Program-made: the position numbers and the translations under genes | Notes under the pieces: generated by a model | The model's input: the letters and a program-made list of their open reading frames with translations, nothing else | The model's database searches: none | Told to the model about the DNA's origin: nothing | Shown: positions 1 to 10,465 of the stretch, in pieces | Layout of the letters: each line of letters begins with the position of its first letter | Position numbering within the stretch: the first letter of the stretch is position 1 | Assembly: GCA_027946365.1 (NCBI GenBank) | Contig: JAPEUQ010000002.1 | Span: forward strand, 1,178,001-1,242,000 | Origin: Kalmusia sp. IMI 367209 | Taxonomy: Eukaryota; Ascomycota; Dothideomycetes; Pleosporales; Didymosphaeriaceae | Direction: 5' to 3' | DNA: 64,000 nt

Positions 1-2
1 GG

Positions 3-1132
3 ACCCACGAGCACCATCTCAAGGTCGCGAAACGCCAGGAGAAGCTGTCCGACATGTTCCAGAGTCTGATGCTCGGCAAGAAAAAGGATGGCCACCAGGA
101 CGAGCAGCCTCTGAGTCTCATGGCAAACTGGGTCGATGTCATGCGCAACGAGAAGGAAAAGCTCGCGGAGCAGAAGAACTCGGCCAACAACACCTCGCAA
201 ACCCTGGTGCAAAAGTACGGCAAGTGCCAAGAGGTCGTCGGACGAGGTGCTTTCGGCATCGTGCGCGTCGCACACAAGACGGACGCTAAGGATCCCAAGC
301 GCGAGCAGCTGTACGCCGTCAAGGAGTTCAAGCAGCGCCCTGGCGAATCAGCCAAGAAGTACCAGAAGCGCCTCACGGCCGAGTTCTGCATTTCTTCCTC
401 GATGCAGCATCCCAATGTCATCAATACGCTCGACCTCCTTCAGGATGACAAGGGTACCTACTGCGAGGTCATGGAGTACTGCTCGGGAGGTGATTTGTAC
501 ACCCTCGTCTTGGCTGCCGGCCAGCTTGAGGTCGTCGAGGCCGACTGCTTCTTCAAGCAGCTCATGCGTGGTGTCGAGTACATGCACGAGATGGGTGTCG
601 CGCATCGTGATCTCAAACCCGAGAACCTGCTCTTGACGCAACATGGATCCATCAAGATCACCGACTTTGGCAATGGCGAATGCTTCCGCATGGCCTGGGA
701 GAAGGAGGCTCACATGACTGCTGGTCTTTGTGGCTCGGCGCCGTACATTGCTCCTGAGGAGTACGTTGATCGCGAATTCGATCCCCGTGCTGTCGACGTC
801 TGGGCATGCGGTATCATCTACATGGCCATGAGGACCGGACGTCACCTTTGGCGTCAAGCTCAAAAGGGCGAGGACGAGTTCTTCGACCGTTATCTTGAAG
901 ACCGCAAGGAGGAGGCCGGTTACAGGCCAATCGAAGTGCTACGCCGGGTACGTATACTGTCATCCCCCTTTATCTCGTGTAATCGCTAACTTGCAATCAG
1001 CGGCAATGTAGAAATGTCATTTATTCAATCCTGGACCCGAACCCTACCCGTCGTCTCACTGCCCACCAGGTGCTCTTTTCTGAATGGGTCAAGGAGATCA
1101 AGATGTGCCGAGCAGGCGACGAAGGCTTCTAG
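3..1132 (+). CDS. Ser/Thr protein kinase, HAL4/SAT4 (NPR1-family) type, 5' end outside window
   Basis: Only the C-terminal part is present; the frame is open to the left edge. Coding segments are 3-947 and 1001-1132. The intron at 948-1000 starts GTACGT, has a CTAAC branch point and ends CAG. The kinase core is complete: glycine loop GRGAFG, catalytic Lys in AVKEFK (321-323), HRDLKPEN (from 603), DFG (663-671) and APE (750-758). The segment after the intron gives the end of the kinase fold ([12 protein letters not shown]) and stops at 1130-1132. The spacing and the SGGDLY and GNGECF stretches resemble the fungal halotolerance/permease-regulating kinases (Hal4/Sat4, Hrk1, Npr1), which control potassium and nutrient transporters at the plasma membrane. 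The subfamily is inferred from overall pattern; the kinase assignment is firm. The N-terminal regulatory region cannot be seen. Confidence 0.9.
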
Positions 1133-2065
1133 ATGAAGCAACCCGCCTAGGTCCCGGCCAACCGTGGATAGCTCAAAGTGCGTCCTGTCCACTATACAGG
1201 GCGAACAGGACGCTCATCACGACTATTGGATTGGCCTTGGCTATATTTCTTAATGTTTCCTTTTTTGAACCTCAGCGACACCTTTTAACATACCCCTTCA
1301 GCATGATGCAATAGCATAGCAGGACTTGGGATCTGGACGCTTCCACGGTTTGCTCCCGCCGGCGTTTTCATGGGAGAACGATCATGACTGACCAGCACGG
1401 CGTTTCCTGGACGACAAGAACATATTAACGACATCACATTATTAGACCTCCGGTGGCAGGTCCTTTACATAGGGCTATCAGCAGGGTGGTTGGATTGCTT
1501 GGCAAAGAGGCATGGGTGGCGGTTTGGATGCTTTCGCTCGCTCTGTCTGGGTATTTTGTTGTATCTGAGCTCGTTGGACATGGCGGGGAGCGATTCATTA
1601 TTTTTCTCTTTCGTGATGATTAGCACGCATCTGATGTACTTGAGCGTGCAGGTGCCGCGCGGTTATTCGCGTGCACACACAGCACATGGGTTTTGACGCC
1701 ATTTTAAGATTCAATTTTCGCTCCGAGCTTGCATTGGTGAGGTCTTGGTGTACATGGCGGAAAGGAAAACCGCCAGAGGCCTCCTTGTAACATTATTATG
1801 TAGGACAACGTAGATCGTGCACAATGCATCGCCGTAGAGTCTTTAGTCAGCGAAAAATGAAGGTGATGTGTGAAGAGCGGCTTGGCGAGCCGCATCCAAC
1901 ATCGATAAAGACCCTGCGGGGCGGTGAGATTGCTTCGCTTGGGCCACGACGTGTCTTCGAGAAAGGAGACGCATTCACCGCTTTGTACTTTGCTATTTAC
2001 CCTGAGCCTGCCCTGCCCATGTTGGCCTGCGCTCGATACCGGACAGGCTCACCCGCACCCGCAAC
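1133..2065. other. Intergenic region between kinase and SLP1-like gene
   Basis: This presumably holds the kinase 3' UTR and the promoter and leader of the next gene. The short ORFs here (for example 1084-1314 and 1490-1696) have no recognisable domain. I see no RNA gene or repeat. Confidence 0.5.
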
Positions 2066-5059
2066 TTGATTGAGCTATGCGCCCCAGCGATGACTGTTAT
2101 TGGCGCACCACTCCACCAGTGGACAGCCTGCCTGCTACTCTGCAGCATTCCGATATGCGGGCTCGCCCAGTCGACGAATGAGACGGTCGCTGTCGAAAGC
2201 ACCGCCATCTCCAGTTCCAGCACCCTCGCTAGAACCTCTCCAACGACCTCTGCACCGCCGAAGCTGTCCTCCGCCGCCGAGTCGATATGCCCTTTCCGCA
2301 CCATCAACTATATCACGCACACGCTGCCGCAACAATGTCTAAGGACGAACTGGCCAGGCGAGAGAGCAGCGACCGATGTTCCAGAGGTGGTGATACCCTG
2401 GGCCAGACAGGATGCCTCCGACGGTGAGGCAAAAGCGGAACCCGAAGGCATACGGCCCTCGCCAGGTCCGCATTCAGAAGAAATAGGCTCTGCCGATGCT
2501 ACAGCGACGACCGCTTCGTCAAGCACACAGGCAGAGGCCGAGCTGGAGACAGATTCGCCTTTCGACAACGCCAACTTCCTCTCGTTTGAAGAGTGGAAGC
2601 AGAAAAACCTTGCGCGGGCTGGACAATCGCCTGACAACGTCCAGGCTCGAGCAGCGTCTTCCGAACAGCGCAATCGACGGCGGCCGGTCAATGTGAACGC
2701 CCTAGATTCGCTGGGCGAAGAGGGGGAGATTGAGATAGATTTCAGTGGGTTCGGGGCCCCTTCAGAGCCAGAAGCCATGCCGAGCAGACCGCTTTCAGAC
2801 ACTCGTGCTGATACCGCGACGACGGCAGAAGGGGAAGACAGAGCTGCCCCAAGCGCCTGGGTGCTTAGCAAGGATGCAGGCAAGACTTGCAAACAGCGCT
2901 TCAACTACGCTTCTTTCGACTGCGCTGCCACCGTCCTCAAGACCAATCCGAGAGCTAAGAGCACCTCATCTATTCTAGTCGAGAATAAGGACAGCTACAT
3001 GCTGAACGAATGCTCTGCCGAGAACAAGTTCATCATTGTCGAGCTGTGTGAAGACATCTTTGTTGATACCGTCGTCCTTGCTAATTACGAGTTCTTTTCT
3101 TCCATGTTCCGTCATTTCCGTGTCAGCGTTTCCGATCGATACCCCGTAAAGTTGGACCGATGGCGCGTGTTGGGTACCTTTGAGGCCCGCAACTCGCGAG
3201 AGATCCAACCTTTCCTTGTTACAGAACCCCAAATTTGGGCACGATACCTACGTGTTGAGTTTTTGACGCATTATGGCAATGAGTTTTACTGTCCCATGAG
3301 TTTATTGCGAGTACATGGCACCACTATGATGGAGCAGTTCAGGCGCGAGGAAGAGCAGGCAAGAGGTGATGACGATTTTGCTGAGCCTATTGATGAAGCG
3401 GCTGAAGAACCAGTCCAGACAGCCGTGATCCCTGCGAGTGGTGCAGTCCCGGTGGAGCAGATTTCCAACGCTCACGACAAGGATACGGAATATGTCAAAG
3501 AAGTACCAAAATCCAACGATAGTCTAGGCTCTGAAGAATCTGCAGGTGGATCTCGTTCTGCCAAAGAGAACACCCCATCATCAGCACATTCTGGACGCCC
3601 GCCTATGACTTCTACTAAAAGTTCTACGAACGGTGTAACTGACTCTACCGCTCAAGTTGTTCCCTCGGAGGATCGTAGGACAAAACAGTCGGCGACCTTG
3701 AACGCTCACAGAGGTAGGACGGAAAACAATTCGCTATCCGCTGTCCATGTTGGTTCGGAATCATCGTCATCATCTTCCAGGCCGGTCGATACCTCACAGT
3801 CACCTAGTCCAGCAACAGATCACCAAGCTGCCGAATCGAAGTCTGTGCTGTCACAGAAGAATGACGCGAAGCCTCCTCACACTAATGGAGGTGCCAGTCC
3901 CAACAATTCCTCTGATAAAAGCGCCTCAAATTCTACAAGCAGCGGCTCACAACCTCAAGCGCCACCACGCACATCCTTACAATCACAGCCGAACGCGGCC
4001 ACCCCGCCCACCCAAGAATCGTTTTTTAAATCTATATCTAAACGGCTTCAGTACTTGGAGGCTAATAGCACTCTCTCGCTTCAGTACATTGAAGAACAAT
4101 CTCGCATCCTACGAGATGCTTTCATGAAAGTTGAGAAGAAACAACTACAGAAGACAGAAAAGTTTCTGGACCATCTCAACAATACTGTTATACACGAGCT
4201 CAAGAGCTATCGGAACATGTACGATCAGTTGTGGCAGAGTACTATTTTAGAGCTAGAGGGCATGAAGGAACGACAGAAGGCGGAAATCGGCGAGATAGGT
4301 GCGAGACTCAGCATGGTGGCGGATGAGCTCGTGTGGCAAAAGAGGATGGCTGTCGTGCAGTCTACTCTTCTTCTGCTCTGCCTTGGCCTAGTCCTTTTCG
4401 TACGATCAGGAACGCTAGGCTCGCAATCCGACGTCCCCATTGTACAGCAACTGGGCAATACGTACTCAAGCTTCTTCGACTCGCCATCGCACAGTCCGGA
4501 AGGTGGCAAACGCGTGAGGCGAAGGCGGACATTCAGAAATATGTGGAGAAGTGACACCTCTGTCGCCATGAGTGATCGCAGCGGTCATATCAGTGATATG
4601 GCCAATGCAGTCTCGGATGCGGAGATGGAAGGTCGCCGTATCCCTGCGCAGGTCGCTTTTAGCCCACCTACTCCAGCTACTCTCGGTGGAACTCCAATCA
4701 TGCGCACACGGTCTTCTGAGAAGCTCAACGGCATGGCAGGAAACGGTCTGCCTACACCGACCGAAGAGGCCAGCGACGCTCTTGACGAGCAAGCTAAACG
4801 ACTAGAAGTACTAGAGACACAGTCTGGTCCTGCTACCCCACGCGGATCGAGGGACAGCAGACCCTCGTGGGAGGAAGTCGACCGAGCAGTAGATTTACTA
4901 AAGGCTGAGGAGATGGGGCAAGGGCAACTACTAGAAAGGAAGATCAGCAGAGAGTTCAACAGAAGAAGAAGTCCGTTGCAGCGAACGGAGAGCTATAATG
5001 AGACGGGGAGCGACTCGCCAGAGGGTGATGATGGTGAGGAACTTTTTATGGGGGATTGA
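2066..5059 (+). CDS. SLP1: SUN-domain membrane protein, SLP1/SUCO-like
   Basis: An uninterrupted 997-codon gene. The first ATG is at 2066. A second in-frame ATG at 2090 starts a better signal peptide (MTVIGAPLHQW, then a Leu/Cys/Ile-rich core and GLAQ), so 2090 may be the true start. After a Ser/Thr/Pro/Glu-rich lumenal stretch comes a SUN (Sad1/UNC) domain at about residues 265-420, with NYASFDCAATVL, SSILVENKDSYMLN, FIIVELCEDI and HYGNEFYCPMSLLRVHG. A second low-complexity region follows. Then a predicted coiled coil (about 650-750) leads to one membrane segment (about 760-782, LLLLCLGLVLFV) and an acidic, serine-rich C-terminal tail. This order is that of yeast Slp1 and animal SUCO/Opt, ER/nuclear-envelope proteins that protect folding of membrane proteins. 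The family call is strong; the cellular role is inferred from the family. Confidence 0.9.
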   Translation: MIELCAPAMTVIGAPLHQWTACLLLCSIPICGLAQSTNETVAVESTAISSSSTLARTSPTTSAPPKLSSAAESICPFRTINYITHTLPQQCLRTNWPGERAATDVPEVVIPWARQDASDGEAKAEPEGIRPSPGPHSEEIGSADATATTASSSTQAEAELETDSPFDNANFLSFEEWKQKNLARAGQSPDNVQARAASSEQRNRRRPVNVNALDSLGEEGEIEIDFSGFGAPSEPEAMPSRPLSDTRADTATTAEGEDRAAPSAWVLSKDAGKTCKQRFNYASFDCAATVLKTNPRAKSTSSILVENKDSYMLNECSAENKFIIVELCEDIFVDTVVLANYEFFSSMFRHFRVSVSDRYPVKLDRWRVLGTFEARNSREIQPFLVTEPQIWARYLRVEFLTHYGNEFYCPMSLLRVHGTTMMEQFRREEEQARGDDDFAEPIDEAAEEPVQTAVIPASGAVPVEQISNAHDKDTEYVKEVPKSNDSLGSEESAGGSRSAKENTPSSAHSGRPPMTSTKSSTNGVTDSTAQVVPSEDRRTKQSATLNAHRGRTENNSLSAVHVGSESSSSSSRPVDTSQSPSPATDHQAAESKSVLSQKNDAKPPHTNGGASPNNSSDKSASNSTSSGSQPQAPPRTSLQSQPNAATPPTQESFFKSISKRLQYLEANSTLSLQYIEEQSRILRDAFMKVEKKQLQKTEKFLDHLNNTVIHELKSYRNMYDQLWQSTILELEGMKERQKAEIGEIGARLSMVADELVWQKRMAVVQSTLLLLCLGLVLFVRSGTLGSQSDVPIVQQLGNTYSSFFDSPSHSPEGGKRVRRRRTFRNMWRSDTSVAMSDRSGHISDMANAVSDAEMEGRRIPAQVAFSPPTPATLGGTPIMRTRSSEKLNGMAGNGLPTPTEEASDALDEQAKRLEVLETQSGPATPRGSRDSRPSWEEVDRAVDLLKAEEMGQGQLLERKISREFNRRRSPLQRTESYNETGSDSPEGDDGEELFMGD

Positions 5060-5566
5060 TGTGATAATACCTTTTTTTTTGGTCTGGCATTGCATTATTT
5101 GGCGTCATTTTAAGCTTACATTTTGGCATCTTGACCTTTGGCGCTGGGGAATTACTGTTTTATGGTCGAGCACGCTCATGATGTGTTGCGAAGGTAGATA
5201 CGCGTGAGTCGTTCTACTAATGATCATTGACCCTTCTCGAGCCGTGTCTGTTTGATTCTCATTGTGATGTACATTTCCACACCCCAGGCCGAGCTTCAAA
5301 TCACCAACAAATAATATGTATCCGAGGGAAGAGCAGAATATCACTCCACGTTGCCAAGCGTCTCCGCATCCAACCAACCCCAGGCCGGGCTAACTCCGCG
5401 AACCTCGGCAAACTGCGACATGGCACGTCCCCGCAATGCCTTCGGAGCTTAGCTTGGGTTTCCAACGTTGCGTATAGAAAGTTGCCTCGGGACTTCAACG
5501 AACACTCCCCCAATTACTTTGTTGCTGCTCTACCTTGTTTGAAGACTTCGTGCGCAGTATTTGAAA
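5060..5566. other. Intergenic region upstream of acyl-CoA dehydrogenase gene
   Basis: The SLP1-like 3' UTR and the promoter/leader of the next plus-strand gene. Overlapping ORFs on both strands show no protein-family features. Confidence 0.5.
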
Positions 5567-7165
5567 ATGTCGGAGCTCCTGATCAATTCGCAGAATGGCC
5601 ATCTCACGGCGAGCCAGAGGATACCGATCATCGCGAAGCCGTGGGTGAGCGAGAGGGCGGCGAAGACGCTGGATCTGGTGAGTCCCAGCACTGCCCATTG
5701 TGCTCACGTTCCTTTTTTTGTTGGCTGACATGCATTTCTAGGTTGAGAAATTCGTTGAAGAAGAATGCATCCCCCACGATGCAGTCTACCTACGACAGAT
5801 CGGCGAGACTACACAGGAGCGCTTCTCCTCGCATCCGCAGGTTATTGAGGACCTGAAGGCTAAGGCGAAGAAGTTGGGCCTTTGGAATATGTTCTTGCCT
5901 AAGAACCACTTCAAGGAGGGCGCGGGTTTCAGCAACCTGGAATATGGGCTCATGGCTGAGTATCTAGGGAAGAGCAGGACAGCTAGCGAGGTGTGTGCAT
6001 GTCAGAGAAGCATAATTGAGGATCTGGAAATGGCTGAGGCTGATATGTATACAGGCTACAAACTGTGCGGCCCCGGACACTGGCAACATGGAGGTGCTGG
6101 CCAAGTACGGCAACACGGCTCAGAAGAAGAGATGGCTGGAGCCGCTCCTGGAGGGCAAGATCCGCTCTGGCTTCTTGATGACAGAACCTCAGGTCGCGTC
6201 TAGTGATGCTACCAACATCGAGATGACCATTCAGCGGGACGGCGACTCATACGTGCTCAATGGTTCGGTGAGTTCATCCCTTTCCCTTCATACTACTCGT
6301 TCCCGCTGACACTCAATACTAGAAATGGTGGTCTTCCGGCATCGGTGACCCGCGCTGCGAAATCTACATTGTCCTCGGAAAGACCGACCCCTCTAACTCG
6401 GACAAGTACAAGCAGCAATCCGTCATCCTGGTCCCGCACGACACCCCCGGCATAACCATCCACCGCATGCTCTCCGTCTTCGGTTACGACGACGCACCCC
6501 ACGGGCACGGCCACGTCACCTTCAAAAACGTGCGTGTGCCTGCCTCCAACATGGTCCTCGGCGAGGGCCGCGGCTTCGAGATCATCCAGGGGAGACTAGG
6601 CCCAGGCCGCATCCACCACGCCATGCGCAGCATCGGCGCCGCGGAGAAAGCGCTCGAATGGTTCCTCGCGCGCATCAACGACGAGCGCAAGAAGCCCTTC
6701 GGCGAGATGCTCAACAAGCACGGCATCATGCTCGACCGCGTGGCCCGCTCGCGCATCGAGATCGACGCGGCGCGCCTCGCGGTCCTCAACGCCGCCATCA
6801 AGATCGACGAGTCCGACGCCAAGGGCGCCCTCAAGGAGATCGCCGAGGTCAAGGTCCTCGTCCCCGAAGTCAACCTCACCGTCATCGACCGCGCGATCCA
6901 GGCCTACGGCGGCGCAGGCGTCAGCCAGGAGACGCCCCTGGCGAGCATGTACGGCAACGGCAGGACCATGAGGATCGTCGACGGGCCCGACGAGGTGCAC
7001 TTGCTGCAGCTAGGCAAGAACGAGAACAAGAGGGGCCCCGCGCACAAGAGGCGCTTGGAGGCGCAGAAGAAGCGCGGCGACGAGCTCTGCAGGCAGTACG
7101 GTATCGAGCCGCGGGATCCGCTGTTCCTCGGGAGGAGTACGGGCGAGGCCAAGAGCAAATTGTAG
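5567..7165 (+). CDS. Acyl-CoA dehydrogenase, ACAD10/11-like
   Basis: Four exons: 5567-5677, 5742-5990, 6055-6267 and 6323-7165. They join in phase into 471 residues. All introns are GT-AG and 54-64 nt long. The start is the first ATG of the frame, just before [11 protein letters not shown]. Family features: [17 protein letters not shown] in the N-terminal helical domain, [17 protein letters not shown] (FAD/substrate loop), [12 protein letters not shown] in the beta domain, then [18 protein letters not shown]. The C-terminal helical domain carries [16 protein letters not shown] and the GPDEVHL motif typical of the ACAD10/11 branch. The enzyme should oxidise fatty acyl-CoA to enoyl-CoA with FAD in peroxisomal or mitochondrial beta-oxidation. 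The C-terminal extension ([15 protein letters not shown] and beyond) is basic and has no classical SKL peroxisomal signal, although the last residues are SKL-like in composition (KSKL). Substrate length cannot be read from the sequence. Confidence 0.93.
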
Positions 7166-7695
7166 GGGGGATTTAACAGTCTAGATAGAAATAGACTAAC
7201 GACTACATTGGTCGAACGGAATGGTCCGTGAATTTTGTTCATATGCTGTGTTTTGCGGCGAGTATCACGCTTGTATACTATGGAGCTTTCGATAGCATCT
7301 AGATGCAACTGTTTTAAGAGTTTTAGGAATACGTCATGTCTGGTGGCTAGTGTGATGCTTCCTACCCTTGCCTGCTTTGTACTTTGTATTCTCAGGCAGG
7401 TGGGCTTTCGAAACAAGACTTGAAGCGCAGATATGCTTTGTGTGCTTATACCAGTCGGTCTGGTATGTTTGCAACCTGCTTTCCTTCCATGATTCTCTCG
7501 CCGTGCGGGGCCCCTTTCCTTCCATTACCCCATCTCGCTTCCGCTGCCTTTTACCCCCATCCTATCCAAAAACGCTTGCACATACTACTACCGCTGGCAA
7601 TCCTAACATTCTGCTTGCCATCCAGTCCTCGTGTTCACCAACTCTGCAAGTCTCTCAGGAAAATGGTAAAGGGTATGTAGGCATGGGGAAAGGCA
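7166..7695. other. Convergent intergenic region
   Basis: Lies between the ACAD-like gene and an oppositely oriented hypothetical ORF and presumably holds both 3' UTRs. I see no other feature. Confidence 0.5.
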
Positions 7696-8310
7696 CTAAG
7701 CTCTCATACATAGCCGGAAACAGAGACGCAGATTCGACTCCCAGCCCGCCCCCTTTCTCCCTGACCCCTTTCCTACGCAGCACTTACAACAACCCCCTTC
7801 GCAGCCTCGTAAAAACGCTTTCCCTACATCTCTATACTCACACTCCATATCCTTCCACCCGACCGAAACCTCCACCCACCTCACACGCCTCGCAGGCGGA
7901 GCAAGCAGGACTCCTAAGAGTATATACGCTCTCACCTCCACAGGAGTCGCAGGCGCCCTCAGCGTAGCCCCTCCCAGCATATCCAGATAAGCCTCAAACC
8001 TCAGCTCGGAGCGGAGGTCATGCCAAGCTAGTACCTTCGCATCCAAGTCTTCGCTTTTCACTAGATGGATTAGCTGTAATGTATTGGCTACTGCTTGTAA
8101 TATATTCCCTGTGTTTTGTGCGATGGAGTAGACGTGCTGACGCGCCGTGTAGCACGCGGTCCGCAGCGGGGGCGGAACCGTGGGGTAAGCGCCGAGAGAG
8201 AGGTCGCACTGGAGGGAATTCAGGAGCGCACGCAGGGGGTGGACGTATATGCGTCTTTGGGCCGGAGTTGGGGTCTGCGTTTCTGCTGGGGAAGTTGCAG
8301 AGTGTGTCAT
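7696..8310 (-). CDS. Hypothetical protein, 204 residues
   Basis: A single-exon minus-strand ORF with no family I recognise. The middle (about residues 50-135) reads like a folded helical protein, with CYTARQHVYSIAQNTGNILQ, ANTLQLIHLVKSEDLDAKV and RSELRFEAYLDMLGG. The N-terminus is Ser/Thr/Pro-rich. The C-terminal 30 residues are Cys/Gly/Arg-rich (EGGCCKCCVGKG) and look less protein-like, so a missed intron near the 3' end is possible. It is convergent with the ACAD-like gene. The call rests on the length of the open frame and the helical composition, without any motif. It could be a chance ORF. Confidence 0.4.
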   Translation of the reverse strand: MTHSATSPAETQTPTPAQRRIYVHPLRALLNSLQCDLSLGAYPTVPPPLRTACYTARQHVYSIAQNTGNILQAVANTLQLIHLVKSEDLDAKVLAWHDLRSELRFEAYLDMLGGATLRAPATPVEVRAYILLGVLLAPPARRVRWVEVSVGWKDMECEYRDVGKAFLRGCEGGCCKCCVGKGSGRKGAGWESNLRLCFRLCMRA

Positions 8311-10465
8311 TTCTGTGTTCGATAAGGGGGTGGGTGTGTAGCTTATACGAAGATGATTGGGACAGAGCAGTTGGGCTGCAGGTCTAGTATATACTGGAAG
8401 TTGGTTGTCGTATCAAGTGGGAGAGCTTGTGGATGATGGGTCGTTGAGTGACTGGAGAGGTGTTGATAACCATGGTGAAGACCTGCATCTAGAAGCTGTG
8501 TTCGTGCTCTTGTAAACTTTTCAATCTTACACAAAACACTGAACTGTCACAAGGGATGAAGTTGTAAGAATCAATATACCAGTGTGAGTGCATGAGACTA
8601 CAAAATGGAAACAGTTCTCCTCTTCACTGATTATACAGTTGTGTGGCCCACTGATCAACATGTTAGGAATGGAACCATCTATTGCAAGGAGCTGCATCAA
8701 CTCTGGTAGAAGTATTACCACCAGCTCTATAGCTACTGACACCGCAGAGCGAGCAGTCATGAACTCATGTTTTGCCCAAGTGACTATGTTCAAATATGTC
8801 GTAACAAACGATCAACACTAAGGATAGCATCATGACTACGTAGCCCAGCTGCACTTGCATGATAACGATTTTGACAATCCATATGCGACCCGTATGTTCA
8901 CCAAGCTATTTCGTCCTCAATGTTCAATGCCCTTCACATGGTTTCCGTAGGAGCATAAGCCATTCATTTCGTCAATCCACGCAGCACCCAAATCTGCCAT
9001 CACGTATCACAAATCATTCCACCAAAATGATTCCACACAGCCCGGGGCACTCCGCCCTTAGCAATCCTCCCACAACCGACACGCGTCCACGAATCGCCTG
9101 AGATACCGGTATGCAAATGCGGAGGAACGATCTGACATCCATATGCAGGTAAGAGACGCGGTGCCAATTTGCTGCCTCGATGCCGCCTCACAGGCGGCTG
9201 TGAACGCGTGGAGACAGTTTTAGCCAGCGCTTATGAAGAAAAAATTTTCTGTGAGGAAGGACGCCGTGGATCCGCCGTTGAGCGTGAACGAGATCGAACG
9301 ACCTGCAGCTGATCGAAGGGACGCAGGGCCTGGCCGTGACGATCTCAAAGTCTCGAATCTGAATCCAAATCATGGACAGTCACACCAGCCCGTGCGCCCA
9401 TGTCCGCCCCTGACCTCACTCCTTCGTACGAAGTCCCTCGTACGCGTGCAGCATTCGCCGCGTAGATGCATCGGACGGACAACACTCACTACGCCCCAGT
9501 ATCTCTCCGCCGTCCTCTTCGCACTGTTTCGTTCAACGCCCCACGTCCATTCCTTCAACGCCTTCTCTCAACACTGCTCCAAATCCCCTCCCAGACGCTG
9601 TTCGTGGACATGCTGTCAGATTCCCTGTTTTGCACAGCCGTCAGCCTCGCCGTTGTAACCAGATCCGGAAAAACTTCCTCCGGGTGGTCATCCCTGCTCT
9701 TGCTCGGGGATCCTGCATGAGCTAGTGTACCCGGCCCTGCTCACTCTTCCCAGAAAATTATTTTCGGCGTGCTCCGCTTTTTTTCGGTCGCGTGTACTTA
9801 GGCACATGTACACAGACGCTTACCATATCATGATGGACGATTACCTCTTTCCAGCTTTAGTATGAGAAATGTGCGGTGCTGATCCGATAGAGCGAGCTGA
9901 GGTTTGCGGTGTGTGTAAACAAACCTAAGGTATTGGTCGTCGGCACGCGGTCATGCTGCAGCGCGATAGATCTCGCGTGCTTGTCCTGTGGATGAGTAGA
10001 GCCCAAAAGAGTGTTAATCACGACTGGGTTTGTGATTGGGTTCTGTTGAACAGCAGTTCGCAGATCGTGGATCGCAGATGCTTGTTAGTCCCCGAGTTGG
10101 TACACAGTCTCGACGCAAAGAGAATGCACAAGTATGAGAGTAATAGACAATAGTATAGACAGTAGAATATATACGAGCATGATATGCAGATAAAATCATA
10201 TACAATGAGACCCTACACCAGTCCTCATTAAGTCCTAGCCATGACGGCCTCATCGATCTAAAAGTGTAAGAATTTTAGGAACGCTCAAAATGCAGCCGGA
10301 AAATGCGGAGAAAGCCACCAACACCAGTGCCAAGCACATATGCATTCGTAATACAACGCCATGTGCAGTTGTAGGGGTATAAACAAAAGGGAAAAGGTTT
10401 CGTGAAAAAAAAAAAAATGTACAACGAAGTAAAAGAAGATGCTTGCAGCGTAAAAGAAAGGAAAT
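8311..10465. other. Gene-poor interval
   Basis: About 2.2 kb with only short overlapping ORFs on both strands and no recognisable domain, splice-consistent gene, tRNA or transposon motif. An A13 run lies at 10405-10417, in the probable 3' flank of the next minus-strand gene. Confidence 0.5.
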